From positions 2,728,001 through 2,792,000 of the forward strand of contig NZ_CP047025.1 in assembly GCF_009796845.1 (NCBI RefSeq): 64,000 bases of DNA, in the 5' to 3' direction. Source of the stretch: Cobetia sp. L2A1 (GTDB lineage: Bacteria; Pseudomonadota; Gammaproteobacteria; Pseudomonadales; Halomonadaceae). The translations under genes and the position numbers were made by a program. The notes beneath the pieces are model-generated. The model did not search any database. It was not told where the DNA came from and worked only from the letters and a program-made list of their open reading frames with translations. Numbering within the stretch: position 1 is the first letter of the stretch; the number at the start of each line of letters is the position of its first letter. Positions 29,063 through 38,261 of the stretch are shown here, one piece after another.

Positions 29063-31549
29063 ATGTCCATGTCGAGTCCCTTTCGTCCCGCCAATCGTGT
29101 CGTCAACCGCCCTGCTGCTCGGCCTGTCGCGCTTGCCGCGCCATCACGCCCTGCCCCTGCGCGCCATGGCTGGCTGATATTGGGTCTCGCCGGCGGCCTG
29201 CTGAGCGCTCAGATCGCGCAGGCCGCGACAGGAGAGTCCCAGAGTGACTTCGGCGGCGTCGGCCTGATGCAGACCCCGACCGCCCGCTTCGCCCCCAAAG
29301 GCGAGCTGAGTTTCACCTATAGCCGCACCCAGCCTTACAAGCGTTTCAGCGTCAACGCGACACCCTTTGATTGGATGGAGCTGGGCTTTCGTTACGTCTC
29401 GGTCGAGACGGTCAGCTATGGGGACGCGGCCCCCGATCGCGATTACCTGGATAAATCATTCGATACCAAATTCCGTCTGGCAGAAGAAGGCCGCTATCAG
29501 CCAGAAGTGGCGGTGGGCCTGCGAGATCTCGGCGGTACGGGCCTGTTCAGCTCCGAGTATCTGGTCGCCAGCAAGCGCTACGGTGATCTCGACTTCACGC
29601 TCGGACTCGGCTGGGGCTATCTGGGCACGCGTGGCGACTTCAGCAACCCCTTGAGCGTGATACGCAGCAGCCTGGAAACACGCAGCGACACCACCAGTGA
29701 TGATGGTGGCGACTTCTCGCTTGGCAGCATGTTCAGTGGCAGTCCCGCCTTCTTCGGTGGTATCGAATACCAGACCGGCTGGGACCCGCTGACGCTGATG
29801 CTGGAATACGAAGGCAATGACTATTCCGACGAGCCATTGACGGTCGAGATCGATCAGGACTCGCCGTTCAATGTCGGCGCGACCGTCAAGGTCAATGACA
29901 ACCTCTCGCTGCATGGCGGCTGGGAGCGCGGCAATACCGCGATGCTTGGCCTGTCGTTGTCGACCAATCTGGCAGGAATGTCCCAGGCCAAGGACGACGG
30001 TACGCCGGAGGAAGTCGCTCCCAGTACTCACAGCCGCTACCGCAATGACCAGACACCGGAAGCCTTCCGCATCCGCTCTCTGGATGAGGCCAATCGCCCC
30101 GCCGCATCATCGGACGACATGTCTCGCAAGGCATCTGCCTCCGCCGCTGTCAGCACCGGCCTGAATGCCAGAACGGACCTGAATAGCAGCACCGCGCCAG
30201 ATGCCGGAGCGACATCGGACTTCACGACGCCATCTTCCCGTGAAGAAGGCAGCGATGCGGGCAAGCTTCTGACCCTCACTCCGCAGACCAACGAGCCCGA
30301 GTCAGAGACGCCAGCAGCCGAGATCCAGATGCAGGACGTGGACTGGGAGGCACTGGCCGATACGCTGCGCGCCCAGACCGGCCTGGACGTCTCACGTCTG
30401 CGCGTCGAGGGCGACACCCTGGTGGTGGAGGCCGAAGCCACGCGCTTCCGCAAGGACCTTCAGGCGGAAGGGCGCGCCAATCGCGTGCTGCACAACCGTC
30501 TGCCGAAAAGCATTACCAGCTTCCGCTATCGCTTGAGCAGCAATGGCCTGGCCCTGCGTGAGGACAACCACCCGCGCGAGCCTTTCGTCGCCGCCGCCAA
30601 TGACCGTCGCTTCGGCGCCGAATACGAACACTCCATCACCGCGCGCGCTGCCAGCCCTGCTACGGACGCATCCGAGCGCAAAGGCTCCACGGTGCTCGAC
30701 CGTGAACCTTCCGGCTTCAGCTGGGGTGTCTCGCCCAACCTCAAGCAGAACTTCGGTGGCCCCGATGGCTATCTGTATCAGTTCAATCTGCAACTGGATG
30801 CACTGTGGCGCACTGACCGCAATGGCTGGCTGACTGGCGTCGCGAGCTATCAGGTGGCTGACAACTTCGATAAATATGACTATATCGCCGATTCCGATCT
30901 GCCCCGCGTGCGCACCTATGTCGGTGAATACCTGAAAGAGACGGATCTGGGCATCACCAACCTTCAGTACACGCGGACGCATCAGTTCGGTCGCGACTGG
31001 TACGCCCAAGCCTATGGCGGCATTCTCGAGATGATGTATGCGGGGGTGGGGGCGGAAATTCTCTATCGCCCGATGAACAGCTCACTGGCGCTGGGCCTGG
31101 ATATCAACCGCGTTCGTCAGCGAGCGTTTGATCAGCAGTTTGGCCTGCGCGATTACTCAGTGACGACCGGGCATGCCACGGCTTACTGGCAGACAGGCTG
31201 GCACGATGTGCTGGTCAAGGGCTCGGTGGGACGCTATCTGGCCGGGGATGTCGGGGCAACGCTGGACATGTCACGCAGTTTCTCCAACGGTGTCAGCGTC
31301 GGGGCCTGGGCGACCATGACCGATGCCGGCGACGATTACGGCGAGGGTAGCTTCGACAAGGGGCTGTACGTGAGCATCCCGCTGGACGCCTTCTTCACGA
31401 CATCCAGCAAGGGCAGCACCGGCTTTGCCTGGGCGCCGCTGACGCGTGATGGTGGCGCACGCCTCAACCGTCGTTATCAGCTCTATGACATGACCAATGA
31501 TCGCGATCCGGGCGGGTATTGGAACGGGATCGACAAGGTCTACAAGTAA
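29063..31549 (+). CDS. YjbH/GfcD family outer-membrane protein
   Basis: 828 residues. A long N-region (twin Arg not seen) ends in a Sec-like signal near residue 55 (QIAQAATGES). The beta-strand-rich body starts with SDFGGVGLMQTPTARFAPKG and PFDWMELGFRYVS, characteristic of YjbH. The C-terminal half has further amphipathic strands (GYLYQFNLQLDALWRTDRNG). A polar, low-complexity segment of about 120 residues lies between about 305 and 430, which explains part of the excess over E. coli YjbH (near 700). ATG 29069 is an alternative start. Probable outer-membrane porin-like component of EPS secretion. Confidence 0.82.
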   Translation: MSMSSPFRPANRVVNRPAARPVALAAPSRPAPARHGWLILGLAGGLLSAQIAQAATGESQSDFGGVGLMQTPTARFAPKGELSFTYSRTQPYKRFSVNATPFDWMELGFRYVSVETVSYGDAAPDRDYLDKSFDTKFRLAEEGRYQPEVAVGLRDLGGTGLFSSEYLVASKRYGDLDFTLGLGWGYLGTRGDFSNPLSVIRSSLETRSDTTSDDGGDFSLGSMFSGSPAFFGGIEYQTGWDPLTLMLEYEGNDYSDEPLTVEIDQDSPFNVGATVKVNDNLSLHGGWERGNTAMLGLSLSTNLAGMSQAKDDGTPEEVAPSTHSRYRNDQTPEAFRIRSLDEANRPAASSDDMSRKASASAAVSTGLNARTDLNSSTAPDAGATSDFTTPSSREEGSDAGKLLTLTPQTNEPESETPAAEIQMQDVDWEALADTLRAQTGLDVSRLRVEGDTLVVEAEATRFRKDLQAEGRANRVLHNRLPKSITSFRYRLSSNGLALREDNHPREPFVAAANDRRFGAEYEHSITARAASPATDASERKGSTVLDREPSGFSWGVSPNLKQNFGGPDGYLYQFNLQLDALWRTDRNGWLTGVASYQVADNFDKYDYIADSDLPRVRTYVGEYLKETDLGITNLQYTRTHQFGRDWYAQAYGGILEMMYAGVGAEILYRPMNSSLALGLDINRVRQRAFDQQFGLRDYSVTTGHATAYWQTGWHDVLVKGSVGRYLAGDVGATLDMSRSFSNGVSVGAWATMTDAGDDYGEGSFDKGLYVSIPLDAFFTTSSKGSTGFAWAPLTRDGGARLNRRYQLYDMTNDRDPGGYWNGIDKVYK

Positions 31550-31630
31550 TCCTTGCGCGAGTGTGTTTCACTGCCGCCGACAGCTTGCTGGTTCGCGGCA
31601 GGCTGATTCATTGTCCCACACGAAGCCTTG

Positions 31631-31975
31631 ATGACTATTTCGATGACCCTTTCGACGATTGATGTATCGCCCGTGATCGCCAGTGACGCGACCTCACCTG
31701 CGCCTGGCGAGATCGCCTGCAGCAACTGCCAGGCGTGCTGCTGCCGACTGGAAGTCATCCTGCTCACCGATACCGGTGTGCCGGACTACCTCATCGATGA
31801 GGATGAATGGGGCGGAGAAGTCATGCGCCGCCTCGATGATGGCTGGTGTGCCGCCGTCGATCGCGAAACGCTGATGTGCACCATCTATGATCGCCGGCCG
31901 ATGCTCTGCCGCGAGTACGAGATGGGCAGCCCGGAATGTGAAGACGAGCGTCTCGAAAACGGCCTGGATCAATGA
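31631..31975 (+). CDS. YkgJ-like cysteine-cluster protein
   Basis: 114 residues, with eight or more Cys in CSNCQACCCR, WCAAVDRETLMCTIYDRRP, LCREY and PEC. This is the zinc- or iron-cluster pattern of the UPF0153/YkgJ (CxxCxxCC) family. ATG 31631 is preferred over the TTG just before it. Molecular role is unknown for the family. It is transcribed toward the acetyl-CoA hydrolase gene, and a hairpin spans its stop codon. Confidence 0.8.
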   Translation: MTISMTLSTIDVSPVIASDATSPAPGEIACSNCQACCCRLEVILLTDTGVPDYLIDEDEWGGEVMRRLDDGWCAAVDRETLMCTIYDRRPMLCREYEMGSPECEDERLENGLDQ

Positions 31976-31986
31976 TCCAGGCCGTT
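31958..31986 (+). terminator. Hairpin overlapping the YkgJ-like stop codon
   Basis: Inverted repeat AACGGCCTGGAT / ATCCAGGCCGTT with a 5-base loop that includes part of the TGA stop. The following sequence (GTGTCTTCG) is only moderately T-rich, so termination is possible but weak. It lies between convergent genes. Confidence 0.45.
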
Positions 31987-32041
31987 GTGTCTTCGTGAAC
32001 GTGTCTTTGCGGACGTGCCCTTGCAAACGACAGGCGTGCCG

Positions 32042-33757
32042 TCAGGCAACATCCACCTGCGCTTCTGCCGGACGCTCGACAGGTGGCTGATGCATAGCGC
32101 GCATATGGCCGTGGACTTCGACCTCGCGGTGCCAGCTGAGCGCCTGCTCCAGACAATGCGGCGTATGCCCTCCCCGCTGGCAGGCTTGCTCGAAGTAGGC
32201 CCGCAGGGCCGGACGATATAGCGGGTCGGAGCAATGCTCGATGATCAGCTCGGCACGCTCTCTCGGCGCCAGCCCACGCAAATCTGCCAGGCCATGCTCG
32301 GTCACCAGAATATCGACATCATGCTCGGTATGATCGACGTGGCTGGCAAACGGCACCACGCTTGAGATATCACCGCCCTTGGCCAGCGACTTGGTAATGA
32401 ATACCGAGAGCTGGGCGTTGCGCGCGAAGTCACCAGACCCCCCGATGCCATTCATCATCCGCGTACCACACACGTGGGTAGAATTGACGTTGCCGTAGAT
32501 ATCGAACTCCAGCGCCGTATTGACGGCGATCACACCGAGGCGACGCACGATGCCCGGATGATTGGAGAGCTCCTGTGGGCGCAGGATGAGGCGATCCCGA
32601 TAGCGCTCCAGATCTTTCCAAAGCGTCTGTCCGCGCTCCTCGGTGACAGTGATGGAGGAGCCGGAGGCGAAATCGAGCTTGCCGGCATCCAGCAGATCAA
32701 AGGTGGAGTCCTGCAGCACCTCGGAGTACATGGTCAGGTGCTCAAAGGGACCATCCTTGAGGCCACTCATCACGGCGTTCGCCATGCTGCCGATACCCGC
32801 CTGCAGCGGCAACAAGGCCGGTGTCAGCCGCCCCAGCGTCACTTCCTGCGTCAACAGCCCCACCAGATGACCCGCAATCTTCTGCGTATCGACATCTGCC
32901 GGTGCACAGCTGGAGGGGCTGTCCTTGCCGCGCGTCAGCACGATGGCAGCGATCTTGTCGGGATCGATGGGAATATAGGGCGTGCCGATGCGCGAGTCTG
33001 GCGCGACGACCGGAATTGGCTGACGGCTCGGGCGCATCTGTGGAATATAGATGTCGTGCAGCCCCTCAAGGGCAGCTGGCGATTCCAGATTCAGCTCGAT
33101 GATGACCTTGTCGGCCAGGATGGCGTAGCTGGCCGAGTTGCCCACCGAGGTGGTCGGCACGATGCCGCCATCGGCGGTGATGGCGCATGCCTCGATCACC
33201 GCGACATTCATCTCGCTCAGCTGGTGATTGCGCAGTAGCTCGACCGTCTCCGACAGGTGCTGATCGATGAACATCACCTCACCTGCATTGATCGCACGGC
33301 GCAGTACCGGGTCCACCTGAAACGGCATGCGACGGGCCAGCAGGTGCGCGTCGGCCATCTGGCCATCGAGGTCATTGCCCAGTGAAGCGCCTGTCATCAG
33401 CGTGATCGAGAACGGCTCACGGCGTGCCTTCTCGACCAGCGCCAGCGGCAAGGCCTTGGCCTCCCCCGCCCGCGTGAAGCCGCTCATGCCGACGGTCATG
33501 CCATCCTGAATCAGTTCGGCGGCCTTGGCGGCGCTCATATGGCGCGACTCCCACCCCTGCCAGCGACAGCGCTTGGCAAGTTCGGCGCGTGAGGCATCAT
33601 CCAGCTCGCTGATCTCGACGCGTGATAGCAACGAGAGCGTTTCCTGCTCCGGCGAAGATGTCTCATCTGGCAACTGGCCAGTGCCAATAGTGGTAGCACC
33701 AAGGGGAGTGGGAGCAGAAGTAACGGAGCCAGTAGAGCGAGAAGAAGGCAAAGACAC
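32042..33757 (-). CDS. Acetyl-CoA hydrolase/transferase family protein (succinyl-CoA:acetate CoA-transferase type)
   Basis: Class I CoA-transferase. Key segments: MSAAKAAELIQDGMTVGMSG with FTRAGEAKALP; LPLQAGIGSMANAVMSGL; SEVLQDSTFDLLDAGKL, holding the likely catalytic Glu; NGIGGSGDFARNA; SHVDHTEHDVDILVTEHGLA. These match AarC/Cat1-like enzymes that move CoA between succinate and acetate. The proposed GTG start at 33757 gives 571 residues, with GAGGT about 11 bases upstream. Family members are usually near 500, so the N-terminus remains uncertain; the open frame extends to 33925. Confidence 0.85.
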   Translation of the reverse strand: MSLPSSRSTGSVTSAPTPLGATTIGTGQLPDETSSPEQETLSLLSRVEISELDDASRAELAKRCRWQGWESRHMSAAKAAELIQDGMTVGMSGFTRAGEAKALPLALVEKARREPFSITLMTGASLGNDLDGQMADAHLLARRMPFQVDPVLRRAINAGEVMFIDQHLSETVELLRNHQLSEMNVAVIEACAITADGGIVPTTSVGNSASYAILADKVIIELNLESPAALEGLHDIYIPQMRPSRQPIPVVAPDSRIGTPYIPIDPDKIAAIVLTRGKDSPSSCAPADVDTQKIAGHLVGLLTQEVTLGRLTPALLPLQAGIGSMANAVMSGLKDGPFEHLTMYSEVLQDSTFDLLDAGKLDFASGSSITVTEERGQTLWKDLERYRDRLILRPQELSNHPGIVRRLGVIAVNTALEFDIYGNVNSTHVCGTRMMNGIGGSGDFARNAQLSVFITKSLAKGGDISSVVPFASHVDHTEHDVDILVTEHGLADLRGLAPRERAELIIEHCSDPLYRPALRAYFEQACQRGGHTPHCLEQALSWHREVEVHGHMRAMHQPPVERPAEAQVDVA

Positions 33758-34051
33758 GGCGACAGGTACCTCGGTGACAGGTGAGTACCATGAACGAATA
33801 CACGCAAGGGGGATCATGGCAACGACAGGAAAAGGGAATGCGAGGAGCAGAGTACTGAATACTGAATGCTGCGTACTGAGTGCCAAGAGCTGAATGCCAA
33901 GAACAGAGTGCGCCAGGCAAACCATCAGGAAGCACTCATATTAGCTTCCCATGTCGACTAGCCTCCTGCATCAGGCCTTGGTCGATATCGTGGTTCAGAA
34001 TGCGGAATCCAGAGGTGCAGGAATGTCGACCTGCTGGTGTGAATGCGCGTC

Positions 34052-34094
34052 CATGAAAAATCCCGCACCTGATGAGGGTGCGGGATTTTTCATG
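34052..34094. terminator. Bidirectional Rho-independent terminator
   Basis: A perfect 18-bp inverted repeat (CATGAAAAATCCCGCACC and complement) with a 7-base loop, flanked inside the stem by A5 and T5 runs. It sits downstream of the minus-strand LysR gene (stop at 34153), so it most likely ends that transcript. Confidence 0.85.
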
Positions 34095-34152
34095 GCGGCA
34101 TTTGATGACCTTGCGACATTCGTGAGCAAACGCGCAGGCAAGTACCGTGGCG

Positions 34153-35094
34153 TTACACCATGCGGTCAAAATCCATGTTGTCGAAGCTGTCTGGCGCATC
34201 GGCGTAGCCATACAGCGTATTACGGCGTTGCAGGCGGAATTCACCCAGCAGCTGCTCGTAACGACGCGGCACTTCGGCATTGTCACGCGTCACGATATAC
34301 AGATTCTCATAGACCGCCTCGGTCAGTGGCATCTCTCGCACCTGACGCTGCCACGGCGAGGTTTCAAGCACGGTACGCGAGACCACCGTAAAGCCAAGGC
34401 CACGTGCCACGGCGTCCAACACCATGCCGATGTCATTGGTGAAGCCCTGCTGCGGGAAGTGGCTCATGGAGCGGAACTCGCCGGTGAAGTTGGCGCGCAG
34501 CAGCGCACTGGCGTTATTGACACCGTCCGCGTAATTCATGAAGCCCAGCGCCATCAGCTCGTTGAGGCTGTTACCGGCAAAATCGGCCGGCACCACCAGA
34601 CACAGCGGCTCCTGATGCCAAAGCTCGAAGTTGAGATCAGGGTGCTTGACCGGTTCGGTAACGATACCGAGATCAAAACGACCGGCCAGCACGTCCTGCA
34701 CGATCTCGGAATTGTAGGCAAAGCTGTAACTTACCGTCAGTCCCGGATGCTGCTGCTGATAGCCCAGCGTAAACGGATAGAACATCAACCCGACGCTTGA
34801 AGGGCTGGCCACGCGACATTCACCACTATCAGGAGAGTCATCATCCAGTGAGTGCATGAACTGAGTGTGCTCGGCAAACAGCTTGATGGAGTAGTCGTAG
34901 CAGCGTCGTCCCGCCGAGGTCAGCGAGAACTTGCGCCCCTGGCGATTAAGCAACGAGCGCTCCAGGTACTGCTCCAGCTTGCGGATGTGCTGACTCACGC
35001 CAGGCTGGGTCATTTCCAGCTTGCGTGCGGTATGGGTAAAGCTGCCGGTCTCCACCAGAGTGATGAAGGTACGAAAATACTGGGCATTGAACAT
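34153..35094 (-). CDS. LysR-type transcriptional regulator
   Basis: 313 residues from MFNAQYFRTFITLVETGSFT. The N-terminal winged helix-turn-helix shows ARKLEMTQPGVSQHIRKLEQ (about 23-42), followed by a LysR substrate domain (SSVGLMFYPFTLGYQQQHPG). The start at 35109 is possible, but 35094 gives the standard N-terminus. No divergent partner gene fits the usual LysR arrangement closely; the YfcL-like gene starts about 290 bp upstream in the opposite direction. Target and inducer unknown. Confidence 0.9.
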   Translation of the reverse strand: MFNAQYFRTFITLVETGSFTHTARKLEMTQPGVSQHIRKLEQYLERSLLNRQGRKFSLTSAGRRCYDYSIKLFAEHTQFMHSLDDDSPDSGECRVASPSSVGLMFYPFTLGYQQQHPGLTVSYSFAYNSEIVQDVLAGRFDLGIVTEPVKHPDLNFELWHQEPLCLVVPADFAGNSLNELMALGFMNYADGVNNASALLRANFTGEFRSMSHFPQQGFTNDIGMVLDAVARGLGFTVVSRTVLETSPWQRQVREMPLTEAVYENLYIVTRDNAEVPRRYEQLLGEFRLQRRNTLYGYADAPDSFDNMDFDRMV

Positions 35095-35385
35095 GGAGGC
35101 ACTGACCACTCACAAACGGGGGACGCGGCTCGGCGCGTCGTGTTGCCGAATAGCGGCCTGAATGTCTACACAGGCGCCACCGACCCGCAAAGTACACAAC
35201 TCTACCAGAGCCAGCGCCGTGGCGCAGCGCTGCGCGGCAGCGGTCTTGCGTGTTAGCATCGTCATCATCATCACGCATGAATTGTCGAGTGCAGCAGTGA
35301 CCATGATTCCGCGGCCGCGTGCTACGGAATGAAGGCCATTTTCTGCTCTTTTTATTTGTCTTTGCTGGCACCCATGAGTGCTGGC

Positions 35386-35706
35386 ATGAAACACGAGATG
35401 CTCCCGATGCTTGATCCTCTGGCCGCACGCGGCGAAGCCATTCATAAAGCGCTGCTTGCGATGGAAAGCGAATGCGCTGAAGCTGACCTGTTCCCACTGG
35501 GTTACATGATTCCCCAGGTGGAATTGGTGCTCGAGAATGCCGATTACGAGGCCAATGATGTGGTCGCGGAAGATTTTGACGCCACCTTTGAAGAGTGGAT
35601 GCAGCACGCCTTTGCACAAGACAGCATGGGCGTGGATGACCGCGAGCGCATCGGCGAACTCTGGATTGAAGTCCAGAACCGCGCCCAGCAAACCTTGGGC
35701 GCCTGA
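35386..35706 (+). CDS. YfcL-like small protein
   Basis: 106 residues, acidic and helical: LDPLAARGEAIHKALLAMES, then ADLFPLGYMIPQVELVLENA. The pattern resembles E. coli YfcL, a small protein of unknown role. The start is uncertain: ATGs at 35374, 35386 and 35398 are in frame and none has a strong site. It is 16 bp upstream of ppnN and probably cotranscribed with it. Confidence 0.6.
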   Translation: MKHEMLPMLDPLAARGEAIHKALLAMESECAEADLFPLGYMIPQVELVLENADYEANDVVAEDFDATFEEWMQHAFAQDSMGVDDRERIGELWIEVQNRAQQTLGA

Positions 35707-35722
35707 CACAAGGAAGACGGTC

Positions 35723-37135
35723 ATGAATTCTGTCACCAGTGAAGCCACCACCTACTCACGCGATTCAAGCTCTACGCTGGTTTCTACCATCATCTCGCCG
35801 GAAGGCAGCCTGGAAGTGCTGTCTCAGGATGAGGTCAATCGCCTGCGCGATACCTCCTCCAATGGCCTGCATGACATTCTGCGCCGCTGTGCGCTGGCGG
35901 TACTGAACTGCGGTAGCCAGACCGATGACAGTGTCTCGGTGCTCAATGCCCACAAGACCTTCGAGATTGAAGTGCTGCAGCAGGATCGTGGCATTCGCCT
36001 CAAACTCGATAATGCGCCGGGCGACGCCTTCGTCGATAGCAAGATGATTCGCGGGATCCGCGAGCACCTTTCCAGCGTGCTGCGCGATATCGTCTATGTG
36101 GCCAACGAGATCCAGAACTCGCCGCGCTTTGATCTCGACACCACTGAAGGCACCACCAACGCGGTGTTCCATATCCTGCGCAATGCCGGTGCCCTCAAGG
36201 CCTCTCGTGAGCCGAGTCTCGTCACCTGCTGGGGTGGCCACTCCATCAATCGCGAAGAGTATGAGTACTCCAAGGACGTGGGCTATCACCTTGGCCTGCG
36301 GGAAATGGACATCTCGACCGGCTGTGGTCCGGGGGCGATGAAGGGGCCGATGAAAGGCGCCAATGTCGCGCATGCCAAGCAGCGTCGCAAGACGGGTCGC
36401 TATCTGGGCATTTCGGAGCCCGGCATCATTGCCGCCGAGTCACCGAACCCGATCGTCAATGAACTGATCATCATGCCGGATATCGAGAAGCGCCTTGAAG
36501 CCTTCGTGCGCACGGCACATGGCATCATCGTCTTCCCGGGCGGCGTGGGCACGGCAGAAGAGATACTCTATCTGCTGGGCATTCTGCTGCATCCGGAAAA
36601 CGAGGGGCTGCCCTTCCCGGTCATCTTCACGGGCCCGGCGTCCAGCGCTGAGTACTTCAAGCAGATCGACGCATTCATCACCTATACCCTGGGTGACGAA
36701 GCACGCTCGCGCTATACCATCATCGTCGATAATCCCGTCGAGGTGGCGCGCACCATGCACGCAGGCATTGAAGAAGTGTCAGAGTTCCGGCGTAGCCATC
36801 ACGACGCCTTCTACTACAACTGGCGCCTGCACATTGCCCCGCACTTCCAGCAGCCGTTTGCGCCGACGCACGCCAACATGTCCAGCCTTGCGCTCCATCG
36901 CAATCAGCCGGTGCATGAACTGGCCGCCAATCTGCGCCGCGCCTTCTCGGGCATCGTTGCAGGTAACGTCAAGCAGGAAGGTATCGAGGAGATCGAGCGC
37001 GACGGTCCTTTCCGCCTGACCGCCGAGCCGGAGCTGATGCAGCGTCTTGATGCCCTGCTGACGTCCTTCGTGGCTCAAGGGCGCATGAAGCTGCCGGGCA
37101 CCGACTACGTGCCTTGCTATACGCTCAGCAAGTGA
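35723..37135 (+). CDS. ppnN: Pyrimidine/purine nucleotide 5'-monophosphate nucleosidase (YgdH)
   Basis: 470 residues from ATG 35723, with AGGAAG upstream. PpnN hydrolyses the N-glycosidic bond of nucleoside monophosphates, and in E. coli it is tuned by (p)ppGpp. Seen: the N-terminal domain (IISPEGSLEVLSQDEVNRLR); the LOG-type core with CWGGHSINREEYEYSKDVGY, STGCGPGAMKGPMKGANVAH and the phosphate loop FPGGVGTAEEILYLLG; and the C-terminal domain. Length is close to the E. coli protein (454). A strong terminator follows. Confidence 0.93.
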   Translation: MNSVTSEATTYSRDSSSTLVSTIISPEGSLEVLSQDEVNRLRDTSSNGLHDILRRCALAVLNCGSQTDDSVSVLNAHKTFEIEVLQQDRGIRLKLDNAPGDAFVDSKMIRGIREHLSSVLRDIVYVANEIQNSPRFDLDTTEGTTNAVFHILRNAGALKASREPSLVTCWGGHSINREEYEYSKDVGYHLGLREMDISTGCGPGAMKGPMKGANVAHAKQRRKTGRYLGISEPGIIAAESPNPIVNELIIMPDIEKRLEAFVRTAHGIIVFPGGVGTAEEILYLLGILLHPENEGLPFPVIFTGPASSAEYFKQIDAFITYTLGDEARSRYTIIVDNPVEVARTMHAGIEEVSEFRRSHHDAFYYNWRLHIAPHFQQPFAPTHANMSSLALHRNQPVHELAANLRRAFSGIVAGNVKQEGIEEIERDGPFRLTAEPELMQRLDALLTSFVAQGRMKLPGTDYVPCYTLSK

Positions 37136-37208
37136 TGTGCGCCTGACGCGAGTCAATCGCTGATGTGCCTGTCGCTGACATGCAAATCACATTGTCGCGA
37201 CTTACCAC

Positions 37209-37246
37209 GCAAAACGCCCCGATCATGACTGATCGGGGCGTTTTGC
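37209..37246 (+). terminator. Rho-independent terminator after ppnN
   Basis: A 17-bp perfect inverted repeat (GCAAAACGCCCCGATCA and complement) with loop TGAC and a T4 run. The A4 on the other side lets it also serve the convergent minus-strand gene at 37324-37737. Confidence 0.85.
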
Positions 37247-37323
37247 GTTGGTAGCAACTGGCAGCAACTGACACTGGGCGCACCGGACAAGCGTTGGCTT
37301 GCCGAGCATCGAGCTCGTGCGTC

Positions 37324-37737
37324 CTACGTGTCCTTGCGTCCGCGATGCATCCACAGGCTGATCACATGCGCGACCAGACCCAGTGTCAAACCATCCACCA
37401 GCACTTCAAGGCCACCTTCCTGCACACGATCCAGCATCGGTGCGGCAAAGTTGAAAGCCGCCATCGCAGCCAGCCCTACCACCATCCAGACCAGCAGGCG
37501 ACGCATCAGCATTGGCACTTCGTCCTTGGCGATGTCCGGCAGCTGGCGGTAGATATAAACGCCTAGCGCGGTGACCGCCACGGCAAAGCCCACTATCAGC
37601 ATCAGGCGCGTGTTATCGCCACTCATCAAGAAGCGCGGGATATTGGCGAGCATCACCACGGCCAGACCCGCCAGCACGGTGACACGCTGCGGAGTCAGGT
37701 TACGGGCGCGGGGATGATCAGGTTTCAATTTCGGCAT
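37324..37737 (-). CDS. Small four-helix membrane protein, unknown function
   Basis: 137 residues with four hydrophobic segments (VTVLAGLAVVMLANIPRFLM; LMLIVGFAVAVTALGVYIY; LLVWMVVGLAAMAAF; LVDGLTLGLVAHVISLWM). The basic N-terminus and the C-terminal MHRGRKDT suggest cytoplasmic ends. I do not recognise a named family. It is next to, but not clearly cotranscribed with, the flavodoxin gene upstream (62 bp). Confidence 0.75.
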   Translation of the reverse strand: MPKLKPDHPRARNLTPQRVTVLAGLAVVMLANIPRFLMSGDNTRLMLIVGFAVAVTALGVYIYRQLPDIAKDEVPMLMRRLLVWMVVGLAAMAAFNFAAPMLDRVQEGGLEVLVDGLTLGLVAHVISLWMHRGRKDT

Positions 37738-37799
37738 GCAATCAGTCTCTGGTGTACGTCACACGGGGATGAATCATACAGACGTGTCAGGCGAACGAC

Positions 37800-38261
37800 T
37801 CAAGCAGTCGCGGGCAGGGTCGGAATCCAAGACTCCACCCACGGCAGCGCCGCATCATCTGCCATGAAGGTTTCCATGGCATCAATCTCGAGACGCTCAC
37901 CGTGGCGCGTGGCACCGAGATCTGCCAAGCGCTCATCAAGATGACGGCCAGCGCCGCAGTAGGTGTCGCCGTAGGAGCTATCACCCAGCGCGATCAACCC
38001 ATAGCGCAACCAGTCGAGTGCCGGTGATTCGGCACCGAGCGAATTGAGGAAGCCCATCAGATTGCCAGGCACATCGCCACTGCCGGTCGTGGAGGTGACG
38101 AACAGCGCCAGATCAGGCCGAGTCTCGGTCAGATCTGCCAGTGTCGGCTGGTCGAGCACCTCGACCGTATACCCTGCCTGCTCGAACAGCGGTTGCACCT
38201 GTTCAGCCACATCCAGTGACCCACCATACATCGTGCCGACAAACATCTTCAGAAGCGCCAT
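37800..38261 (-). CDS. Flavodoxin (MioC/YqcA type)
   Basis: 153 residues from MALLKMFVGTMYGGSLDVAE, with AAGGA upstream on the minus strand. FMN-binding loops: GTMYGGSLDVAE (phosphate loop, 9-20), TSTTGSGDVPGN (about 58-69) and ALGDSSYGDTYCGAG (about 89-103). This is the short flavodoxin architecture of MioC/YqcA. Likely a cytoplasmic one-electron carrier; the partner is unknown. The open frame upstream to 38459 has no family resemblance and is not used. Confidence 0.9.
   Translation of the reverse strand: MALLKMFVGTMYGGSLDVAEQVQPLFEQAGYTVEVLDQPTLADLTETRPDLALFVTSTTGSGDVPGNLMGFLNSLGAESPALDWLRYGLIALGDSSYGDTYCGAGRHLDERLADLGATRHGERLEIDAMETFMADDAALPWVESWIPTLPATA

Noticed and set aside
37538..37550. 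Second ops-like string (GGCGGTAG) on the plus strand
   Set aside because: It lies inside the coding region of the minus-strand membrane protein, antisense to it and with no polysaccharide operon downstream.
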